From assembly GCF_014652715.1 (NCBI RefSeq), contig NZ_BMZI01000002.1, forward strand, positions 336,502 to 373,056: 36,555 nt of DNA. The letters run 5' to 3'. This DNA is from Salinicola rhizosphaerae (GTDB lineage Bacteria > Pseudomonadota > Gammaproteobacteria > Pseudomonadales > Halomonadaceae). Below are positions 1-8,640 of this stretch, one piece after another (the first letter of the stretch is position 1; each line of letters begins with the position of its first letter). Position numbers and translations under genes: made by a program. The notes under the pieces are model-generated. The model was not told where the DNA came from. It ran no database searches and worked only from the letters and a program-made list of their open reading frames with translations.

Positions 1-2
1 AT

Positions 3-611
3 TACCACGTGCTGGAAGCGGATAACGCCCAGACCGCCCACGCCATCGCCCTGGATCGCAAGCCCGACCTGATCCTCCTCGACTGGATGATGCCCGGTAC
101 CAGCGGCATCGAACTGGCACGCCGACTCAAGCGCGAGGAGGCGACCGCCGAGATGCCGATCATTCTGCTCACCGCCAAGGGTGAGGAGGATAACAAGGTC
201 CAGGGACTGGAAGCCGGCGCCGACGACTACATCACCAAGCCGTTCTCGCCGCGCGAACTGGTGGCGAGGCTCAAGGCAGTGCTGCGGCGCGCCACGCCGC
301 CCGGCATCGAAGAGGCCGTGGAGGTCGAGGGGCTGCGCCTCGATCCCTCCAGCCATCGCGTGACCTCCCACGGCGGTGCGCTGGAGATCGGCCCCACCGA
401 ATACCGTCTGCTGCAGTTCTTCATGACCCATCAGGAGCGCGCCTACACCCGTAGCCAGTTGCTCGATCAGGTCTGGGGCGGCAATGTGTACGTGGAGGAG
501 CGCACCGTCGATGTCCACATTCGCCGACTGCGCAAATCCCTGGGTGACGGGCACCAGCATCTGATCCAGACCGTGCGCGGCACCGGGTATCGCTTCTCGA
601 TCAGGGAGTAA
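3..611 (+). CDS. phoB: Phosphate regulon response regulator PhoB (5' truncated by window edge)
   Basis: OmpR/PhoB-family response regulator that activates phosphate-starvation genes when phosphorylated by PhoR. The reading frame is open to the window edge, so the first ~30 residues are missing; the GTG at position 9 is an internal Val, not a start. The visible receiver part carries the LLDWMMPG segment with the phospho-acceptor Asp (codon at 81) and the conserved switch Lys in ITKPFSP. A winged-helix output domain follows, with the [11 protein letters not shown] and [14 protein letters not shown] signatures and a terminal GTGYRF. The gene is followed after 8 bp by phoR, so the two are surely co-transcribed. 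The family match is very close to PhoB rather than to other OmpR-type regulators. Confidence 0.95.
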   Translation, partial: YHVLEADNAQTAHAIALDRKPDLILLDWMMPGTSGIELARRLKREEATAEMPIILLTAKGEEDNKVQGLEAGADDYITKPFSPRELVARLKAVLRRATPPGIEEAVEVEGLRLDPSSHRVTSHGGALEIGPTEYRLLQFFMTHQERAYTRSQLLDQVWGGNVYVEERTVDVHIRRLRKSLGDGHQHLIQTVRGTGYRFSIRE

Positions 612-619
612 TTCGCGGC

Positions 620-1957
620 GTGCGCTACTGGATCAATGAACTGTGGCGCCTTGGCTACCTGCTCTTCGGGCTCGGCGCCATGGGCCTGCTGCTGGGCGAG
701 TTCTTCGGCAGCCTCTTCGCCGGGCTGGGCTGGGGCGTCGCTGCCGGCCTCGGGCTCTACGTCTTTCTGCACCTGCGCCACGTGCGCCTGCTCTACATCT
801 GGCTGCTGCGCCATCCACGCGAGGCGCCGCCGCCAGGTACCGGCGTGTGGGGCGATCTGTTCGATCGCCTCTACAGCTATCAGAAGGCCCAGAGCCAGCT
901 TCAGCAGCGGCTACGCGACATCCTGCGCCGAATTCAGGACTCCTGCGAGGCGATGCGTGACAGCGTCGTCATGCTCGATCCACAGGGCGATCTCGACTGG
1001 TGGAACAGCGCGGCCAGCGAGATGCTCGGTCTCAAGGCCGATCACGATCGCGGTCAGCCGCTCACCAACTATCTACGCGATCCACGTTTCATCGACTATT
1101 TCGAGGCCGGCGACTATCGCGAACCGCTGCTGCTGCCGTCGCCGATCCACGATAACCGCATGCTGCAGTTCCAGCTCACGCTTTACGGCGACAACGAGCG
1201 TCTGGTCATGGCCCGTGACATCACCCGTCTGCATCAGCTCGAGATGATGCGGCGCGATTTCGTTGCCAATGTGTCCCACGAGCTGCGCACGCCGCTGACC
1301 GTGCTGGCCGGCTATCTCGAAACCTACTCGGACAACGCCGATATGCTGCCCGAGCGCTGGCAGCGCGGCTTCAATCAGATGCAGGCGCAGACCACGCGCA
1401 TGCAGAATCTGGTCGAAGATCTGCTGCTGCTCTCGCGTCTGGAGATCGACACGCCGGATGCGGACAGCGACCCGGTCGATGTGCCGGCGCTGCTCGAGAG
1501 CATCGTCGAGGACGCTCGCGGGCTCAGCGGCGGACGCCAGACCCTGCTGCTGGAAGTCGACGAGCCGCGACGCTTGCTGGCCAACACCAAGGAGATCCGC
1601 AGCGCCATCTCCAACCTGGCGTTCAACGCCGTACGCTACACGCCGGCGGGCAGCACCATCGTGCTGCGCTGGAAGTCCTGGCACGACGGCGCCGCCATCG
1701 AGGTCGAAGATGACGGCGAAGGTTTCGACCCGGTGCACATTCCACGCCTCACCGAACGCTTCTACCGTATCGACAAGGGGCGCAGCGCCGCCACCGGTGG
1801 TACCGGGCTGGGCCTGGCCATCGTCAAGCACGTGATGCTGCGCCACGGTGCCAAGCTGGATATCGTCAGCCGCCCTGGCAAGGGCGCCCGCTTTCGCTGC
1901 GCGTTTCCCTTATCTCGCCTGCAGGTGTCGCCGCTGTCCGGCACCGACGACCTCTGA
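620..1957 (+). CDS. phoR: Phosphate regulon sensor histidine kinase PhoR
   Basis: Membrane sensor kinase partner of PhoB, 445 residues with a GTG start directly after the phoB stop. Two hydrophobic segments lie at about residues 10-55 with almost no periplasmic loop, as usual for PhoR, which senses phosphate through Pst/PhoU rather than through its own sensor domain. A PAS-like region follows (about 100-200). The HisKA box NVSHELRTPLT places the phospho-acceptor at His220. The HATPase domain shows the N-box NLAFNAVRYTP, G1 box DDGEGF and G2 box GTGLGLAIVKH. Length and layout are full. A weak inverted repeat (CGACGC/GCGTCG, 1958-1978) followed by five Ts at about 1986-1990 may end the transcript. 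Confidence 0.95.
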   Translation: MRYWINELWRLGYLLFGLGAMGLLLGEFFGSLFAGLGWGVAAGLGLYVFLHLRHVRLLYIWLLRHPREAPPPGTGVWGDLFDRLYSYQKAQSQLQQRLRDILRRIQDSCEAMRDSVVMLDPQGDLDWWNSAASEMLGLKADHDRGQPLTNYLRDPRFIDYFEAGDYREPLLLPSPIHDNRMLQFQLTLYGDNERLVMARDITRLHQLEMMRRDFVANVSHELRTPLTVLAGYLETYSDNADMLPERWQRGFNQMQAQTTRMQNLVEDLLLLSRLEIDTPDADSDPVDVPALLESIVEDARGLSGGRQTLLLEVDEPRRLLANTKEIRSAISNLAFNAVRYTPAGSTIVLRWKSWHDGAAIEVEDDGEGFDPVHIPRLTERFYRIDKGRSAATGGTGLGLAIVKHVMLRHGAKLDIVSRPGKGARFRCAFPLSRLQVSPLSGTDDL

Positions 1958-2003
1958 CGACGCCCGCCACTCGCGTCGCATCGATGTTTTTCCTCCCTAC
2001 CCT

Positions 2004-2030
2004 CAATTCCTTGGCGCCCCTGGCCGATAG
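2004..2030 (+). promoter_or_regulatory. Possible FliA (sigma-28) promoter for the chemoreceptor
   Basis: GCCGATAG at 2023-2030 matches seven of eight positions of the sigma-28 -10 element GCCGATAA, about 70 bp upstream of the chemoreceptor start. The -35 position (2004-2011, CAATTCCT) is a poor match to TAAAGTTT. The call rests on the -10 element and on the nature of the downstream gene. Confidence 0.35.
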
Positions 2031-2100
2031 ATAAAATCTAAATTCAACGATCTAAACCTCTAGATCATCGACCTGTCCCGGGACAAAGGACGCCTTACTC

Positions 2101-3768
2101 ATGACGATGCGGCAGAAACTCTGGTTTACCGTCGGGCTGATGTGGCTCGGCATGATACTGGTGGTGGGCTGGATGGCGCTGGAGAAGCGCGACACCCTGA
2201 TGGAACAGCGCGTCAACGGCCTGAAGAGCTTCGTCGGCAGCGCCCAGACGCTGGTCGAACGCTACGTCAAGCGCGCCGAGGATGGCGAATTCTCGGTCGA
2301 GGAGGCCAAGAATCGCGTACGCCGCAACCTCTCTGCGCTCGATCTCGACGGTAGCTACGTCTACGCCTTCGATGGTGATCTGCATCTCACCTACCATCCG
2401 AAGCGCGAGATCGGCACCGACATGAGCAATTTCCGCGACGACAACGGCGACTACTTCTATCGCAATCTCAAGGCGCTCGCGGACGACCCGAACGACGGTA
2501 CGTTGAAGTACGACTCCACCGACGACGACGGCAACAACGTGTCGCGTATCAACTACGTGCGTTACGTGCCCGAATGGGACTGGTATCTCGCCTCCAACGT
2601 CTACGTCACCGACATTCAGCAGGCGTTCTGGGCCAGTGTGCTGAAGATGGGGCTGATCGTGCTGGCGATCGGGCTGGCAGTGACCGCCGTCATGGCCTGG
2701 GTGATCCGCAACGTGATCGCCGATCTCGGCGGCGACCCTCGCGAGGCCCGCGACCGGGTCAGACAGATCGCCGAGGGCGACCTGACCACGCCGCTGGCCG
2801 TCAAGGCCGGGGACGATCGCAGCCTGCTCAGCGCCATCGAAGGCATGCGTGCGCACCTTGCCGAGTCGATGACCAATATCCGCCAGGCCTCGACGACCAT
2901 CACGGTCGGCGTCGGCCAGATTCACAACGGCAACCAGGATCTCGCGTCGCGTACCGACCAGCAGGCGGCCTCCATCGGCGAAACCGCCTCGAGCATGGAA
3001 GAGCTGACCCAGACCGTGCGCCAGAATGCCGACAACGCCCGCCAGGCCAGCGGCCTGGCCGGCGAGGCGCGCACCACGGCAAAAGAGGGCGGCGACATGA
3101 TGGATCAGGTCGTCACCACCATGCAGGGCATCACCGACAGCTCGCGTCAGGTCACTGAGATCGTCGGCGTGATCGACTCGATCGCCTTCCAGACCAACAT
3201 TCTGGCGCTGAATGCATCCGTGGAAGCGGCACGCGCCGGCGAGCAGGGCCGCGGCTTCGCCGTCGTCGCCAACGAGGTGCGTACGTTGGCCAGTCGCAGC
3301 GCCGATGCCTCCCGCGAGATTCGCGAGCTGATCGACGCCTCCAACCGCAAGATCGGCGCCGGCTCCGAGATCGTCTCTCACGCTGGCGAGACCATTCGTC
3401 GCGTGGTCGACTCGGTGGCTCGCATGACCGATCTGATCGAGGAGATCTCGGTCGCCTCGAGCGAGCAGTCCAACGGTATCGATCAGGTCAACGAAGCGAT
3501 CGTGCAGATGGATCAGGTAACCCAGCAGAACGCCTCGCTGGTGCAGGAAGCGACCACAGCCGCCGCCACGCTCAACGAGCAGGTCGCAACGCTGGAGCGC
3601 GCGCTGGCCGGTTTCAAGGTCGCTGGCGTGGAGTACGACGACATGATGTCGCGTTACAGCCAGCCGACGCACAAGCCGACGCCGCAGCTGACCGCGAGCG
3701 CGCCGACCCGACCCGCCGCTACCCGCGCGGCGACGACCAACGATAACGACGACTGGGAGTCTTTCTAG
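2101..3768 (+). CDS. Methyl-accepting chemotaxis protein with a single Cache sensor domain
   Basis: Transmembrane chemoreceptor of 555 residues. Order: TM1 (about 8-25); a periplasmic single-Cache (sCache_2-like) domain (about 30-185) with the SYVYAFDGD...[11 protein letters not shown] and [14 protein letters not shown] signatures; TM2 (about 180-202); HAMP; and the cytoplasmic signalling hairpin with the highly conserved tip around residues 358-395 ([25 protein letters not shown]). The linker after the hairpin is Thr/Pro/Ala-rich and the protein ends DDWESF, which fits the xWxxF pentapeptide that tethers CheR and CheB to high-abundance receptors. The ligand cannot be told; Cache domains of this type often bind small organic acids. 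A strong terminator follows. AAAGGA lies 11-15 nt before the ATG. Confidence 0.93.
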   Translation: MTMRQKLWFTVGLMWLGMILVVGWMALEKRDTLMEQRVNGLKSFVGSAQTLVERYVKRAEDGEFSVEEAKNRVRRNLSALDLDGSYVYAFDGDLHLTYHPKREIGTDMSNFRDDNGDYFYRNLKALADDPNDGTLKYDSTDDDGNNVSRINYVRYVPEWDWYLASNVYVTDIQQAFWASVLKMGLIVLAIGLAVTAVMAWVIRNVIADLGGDPREARDRVRQIAEGDLTTPLAVKAGDDRSLLSAIEGMRAHLAESMTNIRQASTTITVGVGQIHNGNQDLASRTDQQAASIGETASSMEELTQTVRQNADNARQASGLAGEARTTAKEGGDMMDQVVTTMQGITDSSRQVTEIVGVIDSIAFQTNILALNASVEAARAGEQGRGFAVVANEVRTLASRSADASREIRELIDASNRKIGAGSEIVSHAGETIRRVVDSVARMTDLIEEISVASSEQSNGIDQVNEAIVQMDQVTQQNASLVQEATTAAATLNEQVATLERALAGFKVAGVEYDDMMSRYSQPTHKPTPQLTASAPTRPAATRAATTNDNDDWESF

Positions 3769-3827
3769 GCGGCTCCCATCCAAAGGGTAGCCGTGCGAGC
3801 GGTACGCATCGAACGCACACTGCGACC

Positions 3828-3855
3828 ACGGGACGGCTTCGGCCGTCCCGTTTGC
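3828..3855 (+). terminator. Rho-independent terminator after the chemoreceptor
   Basis: Perfect 10-bp stem ACGGGACGGC / GCCGTCCCGT (3828-3837 and 3842-3851) closed by a TTCG tetraloop and followed by TTTGCTT. It lies 60 bp after the chemoreceptor stop and separates it from the peptidase gene. Confidence 0.85.
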
Positions 3856-3910
3856 TTACGCCTACTATCGAGTTAATGTGGCCACTCCAATCGCTGCGAA
3901 GTGACCCGAC

Positions 3911-4804
3911 ATGGTGTCTGCGATGTCGTTATTCCCCGAGCGCCGACCGCTCGCCGCCGTGGCTTTTCTGGCCCGCTACCCAACTCGCGTTCTGACCCTG
4001 TTTCTGATCCTCGCTGCGGTGCTCGTCGTCGCGACTTCCGCCGCCGCCGAATCGATTCCCGTCACGTTCCCCGCGAAGGCCCAGCAGGGATCGATGGTCA
4101 TCGGCCGCGTGCCACCCGGCAGCCGGGTCACGGTTGCCGGGCGCGAGCTGCGCGTGACCGACTATGGCACGGTCGTGTTCGGCGTCGGCCGTGATGCGAG
4201 CGGTGCACAGCGCGTCGACGTGATTACGCCAGCCGGCGAGAAGCTCAGGGTTTCGGTGACCATCACGCCGCGCGAATGGCCGATCGAGCGCATCGACGGT
4301 GTGCCGCCGAAAACCGTTTCGCCACCGGCGGAGATCGCCGCGCGTATCGCCCGCGAGCAGGCTGCGGTCAGCGCCGAGCGCACGCGAAACGACGACCGGA
4401 TCGGCTTCACTCAGGCCTTCATCTGGCCCGTCGAGGGGCGCATCAGCGGGCGTTTTGGCAATCAGAGAATCTATAATGGCACGCCGGGGTCGGCACACTC
4501 GGGCATGGACATCGCCGCGGCCGAAGGCACGCCGGTCAAGGCGCCGGCCAGCGGCGTGATCACCTTTGCCGATGATCTCTACCTCACCGGCGGTACGGTG
4601 CTGCTCGATCACGGTTACGGAATCAGTTCGAATTTTCTGCATCTGTCGCACATCGACGTGGCCGTGGGCGATAGCGTCGAACAGGGGCAGACGATCGGCA
4701 CCGTCGGGTCGACCGGGCGCGCCACCGGGCCGCACCTGCACTGGGGCATGAACTGGTTCGACACGCGGATCGACCCGCTGCTGGTGCTCGAGCGAACTCG
4801 CTGA
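3911..4804 (+). CDS. M23-family (LytM) metallopeptidase, periplasmic
   Basis: Predicted zinc endopeptidase acting on peptidoglycan cross-links, or an activator if the metal site is not used. The 297-residue protein has an N-terminal hydrophobic segment (about 26-46) ending in AAAES that reads as a signal peptide or anchor, a beta-rich N-terminal module (about 50-120), a linker, and a C-terminal LytM domain (about 170-290). Both zinc motifs are intact: HSGMD (HxxxD) and HLHW (HxH), so the enzyme should be active. Other LytM landmarks are SGRFG and GVITFADDLYLTGG. ATG at 3911 is used; ATG at 3923 is an alternative, and neither has a strong ribosome site. It converges on the next gene with a 19-bp gap. 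Confidence 0.9.
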   Translation: MVSAMSLFPERRPLAAVAFLARYPTRVLTLFLILAAVLVVATSAAAESIPVTFPAKAQQGSMVIGRVPPGSRVTVAGRELRVTDYGTVVFGVGRDASGAQRVDVITPAGEKLRVSVTITPREWPIERIDGVPPKTVSPPAEIAARIAREQAAVSAERTRNDDRIGFTQAFIWPVEGRISGRFGNQRIYNGTPGSAHSGMDIAAAEGTPVKAPASGVITFADDLYLTGGTVLLDHGYGISSNFLHLSHIDVAVGDSVEQGQTIGTVGSTGRATGPHLHWGMNWFDTRIDPLLVLERTR

Positions 4805-4823
4805 ACCGGCAGTGACCGGTCGC

Positions 4824-5882
4824 TCAGGCGCTCTCGCGCTTCCAGTAGCCGGTGACGAGATGCTGGCCCTTGTCGAGGGAGAACTCCTTCTTGAGCCGCT
4901 TGCGCAGGCGCTGGCTCACCTCCGCCTCGCCGGCAAACCAGACGAACAGGTCCTCCCGCGCTGCGGGCATCGCTTCGATCACGGCTGACGCGAGCTGCTC
5001 GCTCGGGGCATGACCGCGACAGCGATGACGCCAATTGATTCGGCAGTGAGCCGGCACCGAAAGCGCCAGCTCGTCGACCGGAGACTCCACCTCGAGCCAG
5101 GCTTCGACGGTAGCCGTCGCCGGCAGCGTTTCGAGCAATCGAGAAATGGCCGGCAGCGCCGTTTCGTCGCCCGCCAGCAGATAGCGCGACGCGGGCGCCA
5201 CGCCGCGTCCATAGGGGCCGGCCATGCCGCACAGATCGCCAGGCCGGGCGCGGCGCGCGAAATCGCCACCCGGCCCGGGTGCCTCGTGCAGCAGAAAATC
5301 GATCTCGACCTCGCCACGCGCCACGTCCAGGCGACGAATCGTGTAATAGCGAACCTCGGCGCGCTGGTCTTCGGGCGGCCAGTAGGTCCCCCCTTCCGCG
5401 GTCGGGCGCGGCCACTGCGGCTGCGTGATGCCTTGCGGCGGCAGGTGCAGGCGCACATGCCATTCGTCGGGCTGGTCGAAGCGAGACAGATCCTCTCCGG
5501 CGAGTGTCAGACGCCGCATGCTGGGCGACAGATCCTCGACCGCCGTGACCCGCATCTCGCGGAAATTCGCAAATGTCGGCGCGGCAACGACATCGCCATG
5601 CCAGTGCAGCGGCAGTGCGTTGTCACCGGCAAACAGCGACACGTAATACTCGATGATGCCACGCAGCGTCTCCAGGTCGTCGCGATTCTCACCCCGCGCC
5701 TCCATGTGAAGCCCGACGCGAATGCTCCTGAATTTCGCCGTCCCGCCCGGTAGCTCGACCGTCATCTCCTGCTCGCCGCTCGTATAGGCGACATCGTATT
5801 CATCCAGAAAGCTTTTCAGGCGCAATTGAAAATCGTTTACATCGGTAAGCGTCAAAGTGGCATCGCAGCGCTGAGCAGTCAT
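4824..5882 (-). CDS. Siderophore-interacting FAD protein with an N-terminal DUF2218 domain
   Basis: Likely cytoplasmic ferric-siderophore reductase of the ViuB/YqjH (SIP) family. Two parts are visible in 352 residues. The first ~95 residues fit DUF2218 (TLTLTDVNDFQLRLKSF... LRGIIEYYVSLFAG). The rest fits the SIP fold, with the FAD-binding RYYTIRRLD, a GPGGDFARRARPGDLCGMAGPYG stretch and the C-terminal DLFVWFAGEAEV...GQHLVTGYWKR typical of NADPH-binding SIP domains. The frame stays open to 6104, but that would run into the superoxide dismutase gene; ATG at 5882 matches where DUF2218 begins. No convincing Fur box was seen upstream. The substrate siderophore cannot be named. Confidence 0.9.
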   Translation of the reverse strand: MTAQRCDATLTLTDVNDFQLRLKSFLDEYDVAYTSGEQEMTVELPGGTAKFRSIRVGLHMEARGENRDDLETLRGIIEYYVSLFAGDNALPLHWHGDVVAAPTFANFREMRVTAVEDLSPSMRRLTLAGEDLSRFDQPDEWHVRLHLPPQGITQPQWPRPTAEGGTYWPPEDQRAEVRYYTIRRLDVARGEVEIDFLLHEAPGPGGDFARRARPGDLCGMAGPYGRGVAPASRYLLAGDETALPAISRLLETLPATATVEAWLEVESPVDELALSVPAHCRINWRHRCRGHAPSEQLASAVIEAMPAAREDLFVWFAGEAEVSQRLRKRLKKEFSLDKGQHLVTGYWKRESA

Positions 5883-5999
5883 CGAGAAAAACCGTGTTGC
5901 AAGATGGGATACGAGAAGATCGAAAGGTGCTGAGGGCGCGATCCAACTGAGCGTTATCGGCCAGCGCTTAGCGTGTCGGATGCGAGGCCAGAATGCAAG

Positions 6000-6032
6000 A
6001 TGCCCCGCCCGGCAGCGCCGGACGGGGCATCT
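6000..6032 (-). terminator. Terminator downstream of superoxide dismutase
   Basis: Inverted repeat built from GATGCCCC and GGGGCATC with inner CCGG/CCGG pairing, 17 bp past the dismutase stop codon on the minus strand. The following T tract is weak (TCTTGCATT), so efficiency is uncertain. Confidence 0.65.
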
Positions 6033-6048
6033 CGAAGCATCGCACCTA

Positions 6049-6660
6049 TCAGGCGGTGGCTTCGGCGTAGCGGCGGTTGACTTCATCCCAGTTGATGACG
6101 TCATAGAAGGCCGCGATGTAGTCAGGACGCTTGTTCTGATACTTCAGATAGTAGGCGTGCTCCCAGACGTCCAGACCGAGGATCGGCGTGTTGCCTTCCA
6201 TCAGCGGGCTGTCCTGGTTCAGCGTGTTGATGACCTTGAGTTTCTTCTCCGGCGTGACGACAAGCCATGCCCAGCCGCTGCCGAAACGGCCGGTCGCTGC
6301 GGTCTTGAAGGCATCCTTGAAGCTGTCATAACCGCCCAGCTCGGAGGCGATCGCTTCGCCAACCTTGCCGGTCGGCTCACCGCCGCCGTCCTTGGACATG
6401 ACGGTCCAGAACAGGGAGTGGTTGGCATGACCGCCGCCGTTGTTGATGACGGCCTGGCGCTTGTCCTGCGGTACCTTGTCGATGTCGGCCATCAGCTTGT
6501 CGACCGGCACGTCTTCCATGCCGGTGCCTTCCAGCGCGGCGTTGAGATTGTTGACGTAGGTCTGATGGTGACGCGTGTGGTGGATCTCCATCGTCATCGC
6601 ATCGATCTTGGGTTCCAGCGCGTCGTAGGCGTACGGCAGTGACGGTAGTTCGTGAGCCAT
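6049..6660 (-). CDS. sodA: Superoxide dismutase, Mn-type by sequence
   Basis: Converts superoxide to hydrogen peroxide and oxygen in the cytoplasm. The 203-residue protein starts [17 protein letters not shown], the standard Fe/Mn-SOD opening. Metal ligands are visible: a His in the [13 protein letters not shown] helix, the His of [11 protein letters not shown], and Asp/His in [26 protein letters not shown] (rather than the AAQVWNHTFYW type) points to the Mn or cambialistic subgroup, hence sodA rather than sodB; metal use still needs assay. ATG at 6660 has AAGGGAG 8 nt upstream, better than the in-frame ATG at 6726. It stands alone with its own terminator. Confidence 0.93.
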   Translation of the reverse strand: MAHELPSLPYAYDALEPKIDAMTMEIHHTRHHQTYVNNLNAALEGTGMEDVPVDKLMADIDKVPQDKRQAVINNGGGHANHSLFWTVMSKDGGGEPTGKVGEAIASELGGYDSFKDAFKTAATGRFGSGWAWLVVTPEKKLKVINTLNQDSPLMEGNTPILGLDVWEHAYYLKYQNKRPDYIAAFYDVINWDEVNRRYAEATA

Positions 6661-6943
6661 GATCAAACTCCCTTTCGTGAAGGAGGCATTGCCCGAGGTT
6701 GGGCGCCTCGCGAGTGAATCTAACACTGTGGTGAATCAAATTAGTGAGCAACGCAATGGAGTGTCAAGCGGGCCGAACGGCTCTGAAGCACTGGCGTTCT
6801 CGCGTATCACCTTGATATTCGCCGGATTTTGCCAAAGTCGATCGGGTTGGAACCCACGCCGGTCGCGGCTCACTAATCCGAACGCTATCCATTAGATGGC
6901 GTGCCTGGCGGACGCTTTCAACCCCTGTTGAGCTCGATCTCGC
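6661..6943. other. Intergenic region between sodA and cysZ
   Basis: About 283 bp holding the sodA ribosome site (AAGGGAG at about 6668-6674 on the minus strand) and presumably its promoter. I found no clear Fur or SoxS site and no convincing ORF. Near the cysZ end there is only a small hairpin (TCAAC/GTTGA). Confidence 0.5.
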
Positions 6944-7675
6944 TCAATGCCTCGTCGGCAGCGTGAGCGAACGATAGTAGCGCTCCCACAGCATGACACC
7001 GCCGGCAACGCCACCGGGAAGCAGAATCAGGTTGAGCACCGGGACCCAGGTCGCCAGCGACATGCCGGCACCGTAGGTCAGCGTTGGCCACCAGCGGGCG
7101 CGCAGGCGACGCCGCATCTCGGTGAAGCCGACCTGGTTGTTGTCCATCGGATAATCCAGGTACTGCACGGCCATCATCCAGGCGGAGAAGAGCGCCCAAA
7201 GAAACGGCGTGATCAAATTGAGACCGGGCACGAAGCCGAGCAGAAACAGTACGGCCATGCGCGGCAAGAGATAGCCCAGCTTGACCAGTTCCCGTCCCAG
7301 CGCGTCGACACCGGCCTTGACCCAGCCCCGCTCGTCGCTCGGCGGACGTCCGGTCAGCCGCGTCTCGACCTTCTCGGCGAGAAAGCCGTAGAAGGGCGCG
7401 GCGATGAGGTTGGACACCAGCGTGAAGGTGAAGAAGACGATCAGGATCAGCGCCACGACCAGCAGCGGCCAGATCAGCCACTCGAGCCACTCGAGCCAGC
7501 TCGGCACCTGCGCCATGCCGTAGTCGAGCCAGCCACCGAAGTTGTCGATCAGATAGACTATCGCACCGCCATAGAGCAGGAAATTGACGATGACGGGACC
7601 GATGACGAAGCGACGCAGCCCGGGTTCGAACACCAGCCGCGTGCCGTTGGCGATCGCTTGAAGGGAGTAGATCAT
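6944..7675 (-). CDS. cysZ: Sulfate transporter CysZ
   Basis: Inner-membrane protein that mediates sulfate uptake for cysteine synthesis. 243 residues, the usual length for CysZ. The N-terminal FEPGLRRFVIGPVIVNFLLYGGAIVYLI and the FFTFTLVSNLIAAPFYGFLAEKVE segment are diagnostic for the family (EI24/CysZ fold). Several hydrophobic helices are visible, at about 25-45, 65-100, 145-185 and 205-235. It lies 73 bp downstream of phoU on the same strand, so co-transcription is possible, but a functional tie between the two is not obvious. No other sulfur-assimilation gene is nearby. Confidence 0.92.
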   Translation of the reverse strand: MIYSLQAIANGTRLVFEPGLRRFVIGPVIVNFLLYGGAIVYLIDNFGGWLDYGMAQVPSWLEWLEWLIWPLLVVALILIVFFTFTLVSNLIAAPFYGFLAEKVETRLTGRPPSDERGWVKAGVDALGRELVKLGYLLPRMAVLFLLGFVPGLNLITPFLWALFSAWMMAVQYLDYPMDNNQVGFTEMRRRLRARWWPTLTYGAGMSLATWVPVLNLILLPGGVAGGVMLWERYYRSLTLPTRH

Positions 7676-7748
7676 GCGAAATCCGCTAGCCAGACAGTGC
7701 GTGCGAGGCTAACACAGTCCGGCTGGCGGCGGTGGGGAAAGCGCCGAG

Positions 7749-8483
7749 TCAGCGCTTGCCGCTCTGGCGCAGGGCTTCGTGATCCAGATCGTCGATCGGG
7801 GTATGGCGGATATCGCGTCCCTTGACCAGATAGATGACGTGTTCGGCGAGATTGTCGGCATGATCGCCGATACGCTCGAGTGCGCGCAGCACCGTCATCA
7901 CGCTCAGAACGCCGCCGATGGAGCGCGAGTCTTCCATCATCACCGTCGCCAGCGAGCGCATGGCGGTGGTGTACTCGGCATCCACCGAGGCGTCTTCCTG
8001 AACCACCTTGAGCGCCAGATCGGTATCGAAGCGTGCGAAGCCGGTCAGGGCGTCGCGCAGCATGTTGCGCACGTGCTCGCTGATGTGGCGAATCTCGACG
8101 CTGCCCTGGGGAATGCGCCCGGCATCGATCAGATCGATCGCGGTGCGAGCGATCTTGTTGGCCTCGTCGCCCATGCGCTCGAGGTCGTTGGTCGCGCGAA
8201 TCACGGCGATGACCAAGCGCAGATCGGACGCCGCCGGCTGGCGCCGCGCCAGAATGCGCACGCACTCCTCGTCGATCCTGAGCTGCATCTCGTTGACGCT
8301 GGCGTCGTTGTCGCGCACGCGAGCGGCCAGCTTGCCGTCACCTTCGAGCAGCGCCGAGAGCGCTTCCTGAAGCTGCTTCTCGACCAGTCCGCCCATCGCC
8401 ATCAGCTGTGTCTTGAGCGTTTCCAGATCCTGATTGTACTGCTGGGAAATATGCTGACTGTGGGTATCGCTGGTGATATCCAT
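7749..8483 (-). CDS. phoU: Phosphate transport/signalling protein PhoU
   Basis: Cytoplasmic regulator that damps PhoR kinase activity when phosphate is plentiful, acting at the Pst transporter. 244 residues with two PhoU three-helix repeats, each with the metal-binding E/D signature: LRIDEECVRILARRQPAASDLRLVIAVIRATNDLERMGDEANKIA is the first and VLRALERIGDHADNLAEHVIYLVKG the second. PhoU normally ends the pst operon; here no pst gene adjoins, and phoBR lies ~6 kb away on the other strand. The upstream region carries a 20-bp perfect palindrome, described separately. Confidence 0.95.
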   Translation of the reverse strand: MDITSDTHSQHISQQYNQDLETLKTQLMAMGGLVEKQLQEALSALLEGDGKLAARVRDNDASVNEMQLRIDEECVRILARRQPAASDLRLVIAVIRATNDLERMGDEANKIARTAIDLIDAGRIPQGSVEIRHISEHVRNMLRDALTGFARFDTDLALKVVQEDASVDAEYTTAMRSLATVMMEDSRSIGGVLSVMTVLRALERIGDHADNLAEHVIYLVKGRDIRHTPIDDLDHEALRQSGKR

Positions 8484-8548
8484 GACTGACTCCGGCGGCG
8501 TGGCGGTGACTGAGTCCGATCTTATCCAATGCGACTCATCGCACGATC

Positions 8549-8568
8549 ATGACACAACATTGTGTCAT
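8549..8568. promoter_or_regulatory. Perfect palindrome upstream of phoU, candidate operator
   Basis: ATGACACAA (8549-8557) and TTGTGTCAT (8560-8568) form a perfect 9-bp inverted repeat with a CA spacer, 66 bp before the phoU start. It contains a TGTCAT half-site like those in Pho boxes, but the arrangement is inverted, whereas PhoB boxes are direct repeats with 11-bp period. The cognate regulator is unknown. Confidence 0.5.
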
Positions 8569-8640
8569 TTCGATGACGTCGCCCCATCTTGCGAAAACGT
8601 CTATTTCGCGAGAGTGCCTGGCCGGAGGCGAAGGCGGGGG

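Noticed and set aside
2095..3783. 562-residue open frame on the minus strand opposite the chemoreceptor
   Set aside because: Shadow of a GC-rich gene; the sense strand encodes a fully recognisable MCP and the antisense product has repetitive His/Gly/Arg composition without domains.
6049..6660. Calling the dismutase sodB (Fe-type)
   Set aside because: [11 protein letters not shown] and [15 protein letters not shown] fit the Mn or cambialistic type better.
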